Assembly: GCA_900116395.1 (NCBI GenBank)
Contig: FPAN01000002.1
Location: forward strand, 186,001-250,000
Length of the DNA: 64,000 bases
Source: Lachnospiraceae bacterium XBD2001
Lineage (GTDB): Bacteria > Bacillota > Clostridia > Lachnospirales > Lachnospiraceae
Direction of reading: 5' to 3'
This document shows positions 42,880-50,130 of this stretch, in pieces. Position 1 is the stretch's first letter; the number at the start of each line of letters is the position of its first letter. The notes below the pieces were generated by a model, which did no database searches, was not told the origin of the DNA, and saw only the letters and a program-made list of their open reading frames with translations. The position numbers and the translations under genes were made by a program.

Positions 42880-43509
42880 ATGTTAAAAATTGCAGTTATG
42901 GTATCCGGCGGAGGTACCAATTTACAGGCAATCATTGACGCCATTGCAAACGGAACCATTACCGACACCCAGATTGTGGCAGTCATATCCAACAATGCGG
43001 ATGCATACGCGCTAGAGCGTGCCCGCAATGCAGGAATTAAGGCAGTCTGTGTCTCCAGAAAAGAGATTCCGGACCGTGCAGCTTATGATGATGCGTTGCT
43101 TGCGGCTGTGGAAGCGTCCGGTGCGGACTTGATTGTGTTGGCAGGATTCCTTGTTGTAATTCCAACGAAGATGATTCAGGCATATCGCAATCGGATTATC
43201 AACATTCATCCATCCCTGATTCCGGCTTTTTGTGGAACCGGGTATTACGGATTGAAGGTGCATGAAGGCGTGTTATCCCGCGGAGTTAAGGTGACCGGCG
43301 CCACAGTGCATTTTGTAGATGAAGGAACAGACACCGGCCCAATCATCTTACAGAAGGCGGTTGCAGTGGAAGCTGGAGATACTCCGGAACTTCTGCAGCG
43401 TCGCGTGATGGAACAGGCGGAATGGAAGCTGCTGCCACAGGCAATCCAGCTCATTGCACATAACAGAGTGCAGGTGGTGGATGGTCATGCAGTGGTGTCC
43501 GAATCATAA
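42880..43509 (+). CDS. purN: Phosphoribosylglycinamide formyltransferase
   Basis: The 209-residue enzyme transfers a formyl group from 10-formyl-tetrahydrofolate to GAR. It shows VSGGGTNLQAIIDAI near the N terminus, the catalytic Asn/His region INIHPSLIPAF, and Asp in DEGTDTGPII. The start at 42880 has a GAGGAGTGG site. An upstream in-frame start at 42823 would overlap purM by 41 bp and adds non-family residues. Confidence 0.95.
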   Translation: MLKIAVMVSGGGTNLQAIIDAIANGTITDTQIVAVISNNADAYALERARNAGIKAVCVSRKEIPDRAAYDDALLAAVEASGADLIVLAGFLVVIPTKMIQAYRNRIINIHPSLIPAFCGTGYYGLKVHEGVLSRGVKVTGATVHFVDEGTDTGPIILQKAVAVEAGDTPELLQRRVMEQAEWKLLPQAIQLIAHNRVQVVDGHAVVSES

Positions 43510-43550
43510 GGAAAAGATTACTTAGAAATATTGTAAAAAAGAGGGAAAAC

Positions 43551-44840
43551 ATGAAAGTATTAGTCATTGGAAGCGGCGGAAGAGAGCATGCCATTTGTCA
43601 GGCAGTGGCCAAGTCCTCCCGCGTGGATGAGATTATTTGTGCACCGGGCAATGCAGGTATTGCAACCATGCAGGTGGCCGGCAAGAAGATTTCCTGTGCC
43701 CCAATCGGTGCAATGGAGTTCGATAAGCTTGTTGCTTTCGCCAAGGAGCAGGGCGTGGATTTTACCATTGTCGGAATGGACGATCCATTGGTTGGCGGTA
43801 TCGTAGATGCCTTCGAAGCAGAGGGATTGAAGGTCTTCGGTCCCCGTAAAAATGCGGCAATCCTGGAAGGAAGCAAGGCTTTTTCCAAGGATTTGATGAA
43901 GAAGTATGGCATTCCTACCGCAGCTTATGAGAATTTCGATGATCCGCAGAGGGCGCTTGCATACTTAGAGACGGCCAAGATGCCAATCGTATTGAAGGCA
44001 GACGGACTGGCTCTTGGTAAGGGTGTATTGATTTGCAACACCTTGGAAGAGGCCAAAGCCGGTGTGAAGGAAATCATGGAAGACAAGAAGTTCGGCGATG
44101 CCGGCAACCATATGGTCATTGAGGAGTTTATGACCGGTCGCGAGGTCTCCGTACTTTCTTTTGTGGATGGCAAGTCCATTCAGATTATGAGCTCTGCCCA
44201 GGATCACAAGCGTGCAGGAGACGGGGATACCGGCTTGAATACCGGCGGCATGGGAACCTTCTCTCCAAGCCCGTTCTACACTCCGGAAGTGGATGCATTC
44301 TGCAAGGAGCACATCTACCAGAAGACCGTGGACGCTATGGCTGCAGAGGGCAGAGAGTTCATGGGCGTGATTTTCTTCGGCCTGATGTTAACCCAGGATG
44401 GCCCGAAGGTCTTAGAGTACAATGCCCGCTTCGGTGATCCGGAAGCCCAGGTAGTGCTTCCGCGTATGAAAAATGATATTATAGATGTAATGGAAGCTTG
44501 CGTAGATGGCAAGTTGGATTCCCTGAAGTTGGAGTTCGAGGATAATGCGGCAGTATGTGTAGTACTTGCTTCCGAGGGTTATCCGGTATCTTACAAGAAG
44601 GGCTATCCGATTACCGGTTTTGAGAAGTTTGACAACGAGAATTTCTTCTGTTTCCATGCAGGAACAGCTCTGAATGAAGCGGGAGAAATCGTGACCAACG
44701 GAGGTCGTGTGCTTGGCGTAACTGCCAAGGGTGCAGACCTGAAGACCGCTCGTGCCAAGGCCTACGAAGCTACCGAATGGATTGACTTTGCCAACAAGTA
44801 CATGCGACATGACATCGGCAAAGCCATCGATGAAGTATAA
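43551..44840 (+). CDS. purD: Phosphoribosylamine-glycine ligase
   Basis: The 429-residue ATP-grasp enzyme joins glycine to phosphoribosylamine. It begins MKVLVIGSGGREHAI, with KADGLALGKGV and EEFMTGREVSVLSF for ATP binding and GGMGTFSPSP. It completes the local purE-M-N-D set. The remaining purine genes are outside the window. A short DUF4250 gene follows 21 bp later. Confidence 0.96.
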   Translation: MKVLVIGSGGREHAICQAVAKSSRVDEIICAPGNAGIATMQVAGKKISCAPIGAMEFDKLVAFAKEQGVDFTIVGMDDPLVGGIVDAFEAEGLKVFGPRKNAAILEGSKAFSKDLMKKYGIPTAAYENFDDPQRALAYLETAKMPIVLKADGLALGKGVLICNTLEEAKAGVKEIMEDKKFGDAGNHMVIEEFMTGREVSVLSFVDGKSIQIMSSAQDHKRAGDGDTGLNTGGMGTFSPSPFYTPEVDAFCKEHIYQKTVDAMAAEGREFMGVIFFGLMLTQDGPKVLEYNARFGDPEAQVVLPRMKNDIIDVMEACVDGKLDSLKLEFEDNAAVCVVLASEGYPVSYKKGYPITGFEKFDNENFFCFHAGTALNEAGEIVTNGGRVLGVTAKGADLKTARAKAYEATEWIDFANKYMRHDIGKAIDEV

Positions 44841-44861
44841 GTAGTAAGGATTTATGTATTT

Positions 44862-45038
44862 ATGAATTTACCTTTGGACCCGGTGATGTTACTCAGTGTT
44901 GTGAACATGAATCTTCGTGATCGTTATTCCAGTTTGACGGATTTTTGTAAGAGCAACAATGTCGATGAAGAGGACATCAAGAAGCGGCTGGCAGCAATCG
45001 ACTACTATTATGTAGAAGAGAAGAATCAATTTACCTAA
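44862..45038 (+). CDS. DUF4250 domain protein (58 residues)
   Basis: This short frame, MNLPLDPVMLLSVVNMNLRD then YSSLTDFCKSNNVDEEDIKK, ends EEKNQFT. It matches the small Firmicute DUF4250 family, in which the LPxDPxxLLSxVNxxLRDxY start is conserved. The stop overlaps the ATG of the next gene (TAATG), so translation is coupled. The function is unknown. The helical pattern suggests a small DNA- or protein-binding unit, without direct support. Confidence 0.85.
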   Translation: MNLPLDPVMLLSVVNMNLRDRYSSLTDFCKSNNVDEEDIKKRLAAIDYYYVEEKNQFT

Positions 45039-46648
45039 TGAAAAGAATACGGAACTCATATCAAAAATTCATACCAACGATTATGCGATATCAGATTCCA
45101 ACCAAGGCAGTGCTATGTTTATTACTCGGCGTTCCGATTTCCGGAGTGCCGGCACTGTCTTTTTTTGTTCTTCTGATGTTAGTGCTGGTGCTCTTGGATT
45201 TGCGCGCCATTCGTATTATGACCAGAGAGCTGTTGTATCCGAGCAACCGGGATGTGTTGGAATTAGCACGGGAAGTGCTGGATATTTTTCGCCCGAAAAA
45301 GAGCCGGTTCAATCTGCGGAATGCCGGGCTGATCCTGTTGGCGGGAATCATGGCGGTGATTATGGCAGCGATTCTTTTTGCCAACGGCATTCATCTGCCG
45401 GCACCCATACGTGTCTTCGTTTATAAGCGCACCAGGAATCTGTTGATCTTCCTGGGTGTGGTTCTTGTGATTTTTTTAATTACCTTCTACCACATGATGC
45501 TCCTACAGATGAAGTCCCACGTACGGGGTGTGATTACCTATCGCCAGATGCTACGGTATTTTTTGCCGAAGTACTTGGGATACGTGGGTGGCTATTGGTT
45601 CATTTTGATTATGTCTGTTGTAATTCCAACAGTGATTATCGGACAGTGGAATCTGGCTTCCGGCGTGATGCGTTTTTTGAATATCCTAATCTTCGTAATC
45701 GGCCTCGGTAACGTGATTGTGGCGACCCTGGTGTTGGTTCCGTTTTTATACCTGGAGCTGAACGGAATTATTCATCATCTGGAAGTGGTTGCGGGCAATC
45801 CTGCAATTATGGAATGGGACTATAAGAAATCCAGACGCTATCCCCGCCATGTGACCATGCGAATCATTGCTTCTTTTGCTTTGTTAATCGCACTTTTGAC
45901 AACGATTTTGTACAATTTCGGGCATCTTTTCCCGGAGAAGGAGGATGCGCTGGTGATTTCTCACCGCGGTGGCGGCATTATGGCGGGAGAGAATACCTTA
46001 GCCGGCTTGGAAGAAGCCATTTCCCTTGGAGCCGGTGGAAGCGAGATTGATATTCAGCGTACCCGGGACGGGCATTATATCGTCAACCATGATCGTACCT
46101 TCCAGCGTGTTGCCGGCATAAATCGCACCGCTCAGGATATGACCCTAGAGGAAGTGAAGCACCTCCGTGTCCTTGGTCCGGACGGCAAGATGTATCCGGT
46201 GGCCACCTTCGAGGAGATGCTGCAGGCGTCCAAGGGCCGCATCCATTTATTCATCGAGCTGAAGGGCTCCTCCGCCAATCGGAAGATGGTGCGGGATGTG
46301 GTGCGCATGATTGAAGACTATGACATGGTGGAAGAGTGCTCCATCATTTCCATGAATTACAACATGGTGGAATATGCGGAGGAAACCTATCCAACCATCG
46401 ACACCGGCTATGTTTGCTATTTTTCCTATGGCAATGTGGCGGCGTTGGATTGCGACTTTTTAGTGCTGCAGGACAAGGGGGCAACGGCTTCCACCGTAAT
46501 TTTGTCCCAGCTGGCCAACAAGAAGACCTACATCTGGACCATCAACGACAAGCGGTCCATGCATTATTACCTGAACGGAATTGCCGACGGTATCATTACG
46601 GACCGGCCGAAGAAGGCACTTTCCATTTATGAAGAGCTGAACAAATAA
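45038..46648 (+). CDS. Glycerophosphodiester phosphodiesterase with N-terminal membrane domain
   Basis: The 536-residue protein has about six membrane helices in the first 300 residues (glycerophosphoryl diester phosphodiesterase membrane-domain type). A GDPD TIM-barrel domain follows: VISHRGGGIMAGENTLAG with the catalytic His-Arg, SEIDIQRTRDGHYIVNHD with metal ligands, and IHLFIELKG. It cleaves glycerophosphodiesters, possibly from lipid or teichoic-acid turnover, outside the membrane. It is translationally coupled to the DUF4250 gene. Confidence 0.92.
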   Translation: MKRIRNSYQKFIPTIMRYQIPTKAVLCLLLGVPISGVPALSFFVLLMLVLVLLDLRAIRIMTRELLYPSNRDVLELAREVLDIFRPKKSRFNLRNAGLILLAGIMAVIMAAILFANGIHLPAPIRVFVYKRTRNLLIFLGVVLVIFLITFYHMMLLQMKSHVRGVITYRQMLRYFLPKYLGYVGGYWFILIMSVVIPTVIIGQWNLASGVMRFLNILIFVIGLGNVIVATLVLVPFLYLELNGIIHHLEVVAGNPAIMEWDYKKSRRYPRHVTMRIIASFALLIALLTTILYNFGHLFPEKEDALVISHRGGGIMAGENTLAGLEEAISLGAGGSEIDIQRTRDGHYIVNHDRTFQRVAGINRTAQDMTLEEVKHLRVLGPDGKMYPVATFEEMLQASKGRIHLFIELKGSSANRKMVRDVVRMIEDYDMVEECSIISMNYNMVEYAEETYPTIDTGYVCYFSYGNVAALDCDFLVLQDKGATASTVILSQLANKKTYIWTINDKRSMHYYLNGIADGIITDRPKKALSIYEELNK

Positions 46649-46748
46649 AAGTCAGATAAAATACAATATTTTCTGTCAACATGGGGTATAATAGAGATGG
46701 CGTAATTGTATTCTTGGAACCGTACATCGGGCGTAACAGGAGGAATAT

Positions 46749-47708
46749 ATGAGAAAACCACATGTGAACATGAGAAAAATTGCGATGATTGGATGCGGAT
46801 TCGTAGGTAGTGCATCGGTGTATTCCCTGATGCAGAGCGGACTCTTTTCCGAAATCGTATTGATTGATGCCAATATGGAGAAGGCAGAGGGCGAAGCATT
46901 GGATATTAGCCATGGCCTTCCCTTTGCCAAGCCGATGAGCATTTATGCCGGCGATTATGATGATATCGAAGATGCAGCTATCATCATTATTTCCGCAGGT
47001 GCAGCCCAGAAGCCGGGCGAGACCAGATTGGATCTTGTGAAGAAGAATATTGGCATTTTTAAGACCATTATTCCGGAGATTGCCAAGCGGGATTGCCAGG
47101 GAATTCTCCTCATCGTTGCCAACCCGGTGGACGTGCTTACCTATGCGGCTTTGAAGATGAGCCACTTCCCGGCCAACCGTGTCATCGGTTCCGGAACTGT
47201 GTTGGATTCCGCAAGATTTAAATACCTGTTGGGCGAGCATTTACAGGTGGATAGCCGAAGCATCCATGCATTTATCATCGGTGAGCACGGCGATAGTGAG
47301 ATTGCTACCTGGAGTAGCGCCAACGTATCCGGTATCCCGATTCACAAGATTTGCGAGATGCGCGGATTTATTGACCATGATTATGAGACCAGCCGCATTG
47401 CGGATGAGGTAAAAAACAGTGCCTACGAAATCATCGAGAAGAAGGGCGCAACCTATTACGGTATCGGTATGGCGGTTCGTCGTATCTGCGAGGCCATCAT
47501 CCGTGACGAGGAGAGCGTGCTTCCGGTATCTTCCTTAATGACCGGCCAGTTTGGCATCGAGGGCGTTTGTCTTTCCATGCCGGCCATTGTCGGAGCCAAC
47601 GGTGTAGATACTTTGCTTCCGATTCCGCTGGATGAGAAAGAGCAGGCAGCATTGCAGGAATCCGCAGCAACTTTGCGGAAAGTCATTGAGGAATCCATTG
47701 ATTTCTAA
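46749..47708 (+). CDS. ldh: L-lactate dehydrogenase
   Basis: The 319-residue enzyme reduces pyruvate to L-lactate with NADH. The Rossmann motif is IGCGFVGSASVYSL. NPVDVLTYAALK follows, and the catalytic His is in IIGEHGDSE. Substrate-specificity residues fit LDH rather than malate dehydrogenase (AAQKPGETRLDL, with a Gln-Lys before PGETR). A TATAAT at 46687-46692 and an AGGAGG site precede it. It appears to be a single-gene unit next to pta. Confidence 0.94.
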   Translation: MRKPHVNMRKIAMIGCGFVGSASVYSLMQSGLFSEIVLIDANMEKAEGEALDISHGLPFAKPMSIYAGDYDDIEDAAIIIISAGAAQKPGETRLDLVKKNIGIFKTIIPEIAKRDCQGILLIVANPVDVLTYAALKMSHFPANRVIGSGTVLDSARFKYLLGEHLQVDSRSIHAFIIGEHGDSEIATWSSANVSGIPIHKICEMRGFIDHDYETSRIADEVKNSAYEIIEKKGATYYGIGMAVRRICEAIIRDEESVLPVSSLMTGQFGIEGVCLSMPAIVGANGVDTLLPIPLDEKEQAALQESAATLRKVIEESIDF

Positions 47709-47769
47709 GCGTTACTTTTTTAACGAGTCATGTACCTGATTTAGTCCACAAATGTCGTGGTATTGCCCT

Positions 47770-47797
47770 TTGCAAAAAAATGTTAGGGTGCTATGAT
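47770..47797 (+). promoter_or_regulatory. Promoter for pta
   Basis: TTGCAA (47770-47775) and TATGAT (47792-47797) are spaced by 16 bp, about 95 bp before the pta start. Confidence 0.55.
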
Positions 47798-47827
47798 AAA
47801 TATTGTCAAAATTGTATACAAAACAGG

Positions 47828-47854
47828 ACGAGCCTTGGGAATACCAAGGTTCGT
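47828..47854 (+). promoter_or_regulatory. Leader hairpin before pta
   Basis: ACGAGCCTTGG pairs with CCAAGGTTCGT (one G-T pair) around GAATA, within the 5' leader. No T run follows, so it may stabilise the mRNA or attenuate transcription weakly. Confidence 0.5.
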
Positions 47855-47892
47855 TCAATGATTAAATTGATTTATAGAAAAGGAGATTTATT

Positions 47893-48876
47893 ATGTTTGG
47901 TTTTGGCGACATGATCGAAAAGTTAAAGAAGGATCCTAAGACAATCGTTTTTACCGAGGGTAACGATCCTCGTATCTTAGAGGCTTCTTCCCGTTTATTG
48001 GCTAGCAGCTTCTTGCATCCGATTCTCTTAGGTAACCCGGAAGAGATTGAAGCAGTTGCTGAGAAGGAAGGCTTCAATATCCGTGGTGCAGAGATCATCG
48101 ATCCTACGAATTACGATCGTATGGACGAGATGGTTGAGCTGTTCTGCGAGCTTCGTAAGTCTAAGGGCGTTACTCCGGAAGAGGCTAAGAAGATTCTTTC
48201 CGGCGCTAACTACTTCGGAACCATGCTTGTTAAGATGGGTGTTGCTGATTCCTTACTTGGTGGAGCTACCTATTCTACCGCTGATACCGTTCGTCCTGCA
48301 TTGCAGTTGATTAAGACCAAGCCTGGTAACAGCATCGTATCTTCTTGCTTCATCTTGGTTCGTCCATCCGCTACCGGTGAGAACGAAGTACTTGCTATGG
48401 CTGACTGCGCAATCAACATCAAGCCTACCGCTGATGAGTTGGTAGAGATTGCTGGTGAGACTGCTGAGTGTGCGAAGATCTTCGGTATCGATCCTAAGGT
48501 TGCATTCTTAAGCTACTCTACTCTTGGATCCGGTAAGGGTGAGGACGTTGATAAGATGCGTGAAGCTACTGAGAAGGCTAAGGCAAAGTATCCAAACCTT
48601 GCAATCGACGGCGAGTTACAGTTCGATGCGGCAGTTGCTCCTCGTGTAGCACGTACCAAGTGCCCGAACTCTGAGGTTGCTGGCCATGCCAACACCTTCA
48701 TCTTCCCTGACATCAATGCAGGTAACATTGGATACAAGGTTGCTCAGCGTATGGGTAACTTCGAAGCTTACGGCCCAATCCTTCTTGGACTGAACGCTTC
48801 CATCAATGATTTGTCCCGTGGATGCAACGGCTTAGAGGTTTACTCCATGGCAATCATTACCGCAGCACTTGCATAA
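47893..48876 (+). CDS. pta: Phosphate acetyltransferase
   Basis: The 327-residue enzyme interconverts acetyl-CoA and acetyl phosphate. Family motifs include TVFTEGNDPRILEAS-like IVFTEGNDPRILEA near the start, the central SSCFILV and SYSTLGSGKGEDVDK, and the C-terminal VAQRMGNFEAYGPILLGLN. Codon use is strongly biased to GCT, GTT and CGT, as for a highly expressed gene. The acetate kinase gene that usually follows pta is absent. A terminator and the dyad-array island come instead. Confidence 0.96.
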   Translation: MFGFGDMIEKLKKDPKTIVFTEGNDPRILEASSRLLASSFLHPILLGNPEEIEAVAEKEGFNIRGAEIIDPTNYDRMDEMVELFCELRKSKGVTPEEAKKILSGANYFGTMLVKMGVADSLLGGATYSTADTVRPALQLIKTKPGNSIVSSCFILVRPSATGENEVLAMADCAINIKPTADELVEIAGETAECAKIFGIDPKVAFLSYSTLGSGKGEDVDKMREATEKAKAKYPNLAIDGELQFDAAVAPRVARTKCPNSEVAGHANTFIFPDINAGNIGYKVAQRMGNFEAYGPILLGLNASINDLSRGCNGLEVYSMAIITAALA

Positions 48877-48892
48877 TTCATATGAATTGTCT

Positions 48893-48922
48893 ATCCCGGC
48901 AGGAATCTGCCGGGATTTTTTT
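48893..48922 (+). terminator. Rho-independent terminator after pta
   Basis: ATCCCGGCAG pairs perfectly with CTGCCGGGAT around GAAT, followed by seven T. Confidence 0.92.
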
Positions 48923-48973
48923 GTGCTTCTGATGATGCCCCTATCCGCGATTGTAGCCATGGCGCATTGGGAC

Positions 48974-49011
48974 TCAAGGGCAAGCCGCTTCGCGGTGCTT
49001 TGCACCCTTGA
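48974..49011. repeat. Bracketing dyad, left copy (TCAAGGG...CCCTTGA)
   Basis: TCAAGGG and CCCTTGA enclose an inner CCGC...GCGG pair in a 38-bp unit. A near-identical 37-bp copy in the same orientation lies at 49945-49981, so the two bracket the three arrays between them. Confidence 0.8.
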
Positions 49012-49079
49012 TTCCCTGCGCGCCTTGGCAGAGATGTTGACAGGGGGCATAAGAGATATTACCCGCCAGACCGGGGCGG

Positions 49080-49407
49080 GCATAGGGAATGCGGAATATC
49101 AGGAATCCCTATGCCTACAGCCTGGATATGAGGCCATGAAATCGCCCTTGCGGCATAGGGAAAGGGCGAAATCTGAAATCCCTATGCCTGCAGCCCGGAT
49201 TTAGAGCAGTGAAATCGCCCGCGCGGCATAGGGAAAGGGCGAAATCGGGAATCCCTATGCCTGCAGCATGGATTTGGAGCAGTAAAATCGCCCTTACGGC
49301 ATAGGGAAAGGGCGAAATCTGAAATCCCTATGCCTGTGACCCGGAATGGGCAATAGAATTTAGGCAGAATGGCATAGGGATTAAGATGAATTGCAAATCC
49401 CTATGCC
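49080..49407. repeat. Array 2a: five dyad units, GGCATAGGGA type, 73-bp period
   Basis: Units lie at 49080-49115, 49153-49188, 49226-49261, 49299-49334 and 49372-49407. All are 36 bp and all four gaps are 37 bp, so the period is exactly 73. Ends are GCATAGGGA and TCCCTATGCC. Units 2 and 4 are identical, and unit 3 differs at two positions. The gaps between units 1-4 are also similar (CAGC...GGAT...AAATCGCCC). CGCCCTT in the gap can pair with AAGGGCG inside the next unit, competing with the main stem. The half-sites are the same as in array 1. Confidence 0.93.
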
Positions 49408-49433
49408 GGTCTAGTCTGATAGAGTGCTGGAAT

Positions 49434-49685
49434 CAGTATCCTACCTCCCAGACAGCGCAAATACTGAAAATCACGTACCTCTCGAGCCCATGAGCGCACG
49501 TTATATCAGTATTTGCGGACACACAGCTTTTGAATACTGATGGGGGGAGGGCTACAGCTCTGGCGGGAAGTGCTGGAATCAGTATCCTACCTCCCAGACA
49601 GCGCAAATACTGAAAATCACGCACCTCCCGTACTCCTGAACGCATGCTATATCAGTATCTGCCACTCCATAGCGGGAGAATACTG
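49434..49685. repeat. Array 2b: four dyad units, CAGTAT...ATACTG type, 73-bp period
   Basis: Units lie at 49434-49466, 49507-49539, 49580-49612 and 49653-49685. Each is 33 bp with CAGTAT at one end and ATACTG at the other. Starts are spaced by exactly 73 bp. Units 1 and 3 lie in an identical 52-bp block (49424-49475 and 49570-49621), so there is also a 146-bp two-unit repeat. The sequence is unrelated to array 2a. Confidence 0.92.
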
Positions 49686-49700
49686 AAAAAAAGGCATTTT

Positions 49701-49871
49701 TTAGTGAAATCCCCCACCCAAGCGCTGTTCACTAAAGAAATTTGTGCCTGTGTCCAAGGCACTTAAGTGAACAGTGCGCCCCATGGATATTTCACTAAAA
49801 TTTTCTTGCTAAGCATCCAGTCAATCCTCAAAAACTTTAGTGAACTCGCCGGCATTTGAGTACTTCACTAA
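49701..49871. repeat. Array 2c: three dyad units, TTAGTGAA...TTCACTAA type
   Basis: Units lie at 49701-49735, 49764-49798 and 49837-49871, each 35 bp. The second step is 73 bp. The first is 63 bp, shorter by ten bases, about one helical turn. The second unit has TAAGTGAA at its left end instead of TTAGTGAA. The inner sequences are unrelated to one another. Confidence 0.88.
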
Positions 49872-49944
49872 GAAATGCTGCCTTGGTGGAAGAATTATTC
49901 CTCTCATGCCCCCTGCCAACCCAAATGCCAAGCCTCTTCGCTGG

Positions 49945-49981
49945 TCAAGGGCTTGCCGCTCTGCGGTGCTTGCACCCTTGA
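49945..49981. repeat. Bracketing dyad, right copy (TCAAGGG...CCCTTGA)
   Basis: This 37-bp unit is the same as the left copy except for a few inner bases and one missing base. A wider pairing of CTTCGC (near 49936) with GCGAAG (near 49985) extends its stem. Confidence 0.8.
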
Positions 49982-50038
49982 ACCGCGAAGGGGCGCGGCT
50001 ATAATCCAATCCCGGGGCATGAGAGTATCCAAATTTCT

Positions 50039-50071
50039 ACACCGGTTTCGGAAAGGTTTCGCTACCGGTGT
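50039..50071. promoter_or_regulatory. Dyad ACACCGGT-N17-ACCGGTGT upstream of the cellulase gene
   Basis: Perfect 8-bp arms enclose 17 bp that contain two GGTTTCG-like steps. The unit is 33 bp, like the array units, but single. It lies near the likely promoter (-10-like TATGCT at about 50085) of the GH9 gene, where it could be an operator. Confidence 0.5.
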
Positions 50072-50130
50072 GGGCTTGTTATGGTATGCTTAATTTTGGG
50101 TGAGAGAAAATAATACCAGGGGGTAATGAT

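Noticed and set aside
45621-45636. Third and fourth copies of the GGAATTCC palindrome (also near 43151)
   Set aside because: TGTTGTAATTCCAACA-like sequence here encodes Val-Val-Ile-Pro-Thr in two genes. It is imperfect and explained by coding.
44860-46648. Recent horizontal transfer of the DUF4250-GDPD pair
   Set aside because: Base composition and codon use are like the neighbouring pur genes, and the family is native to Firmicutes.
48869-49204. Possible 111-residue gene across the start of the second island
   Set aside because: It overlaps the pta terminator and array units, has no ribosome site and its composition follows the repeats.
49080-49871. Tandem Rho-independent terminators
   Set aside because: The dyads have no T runs after the second arm, are too many and too regular, and lie behind an already strong terminator.
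49875-50093. Short open frames (49433-49645 minus, 49821-50009 minus, 49875-50093 plus)
   Set aside because: They run through dyad units and lack ribosome sites and family features.
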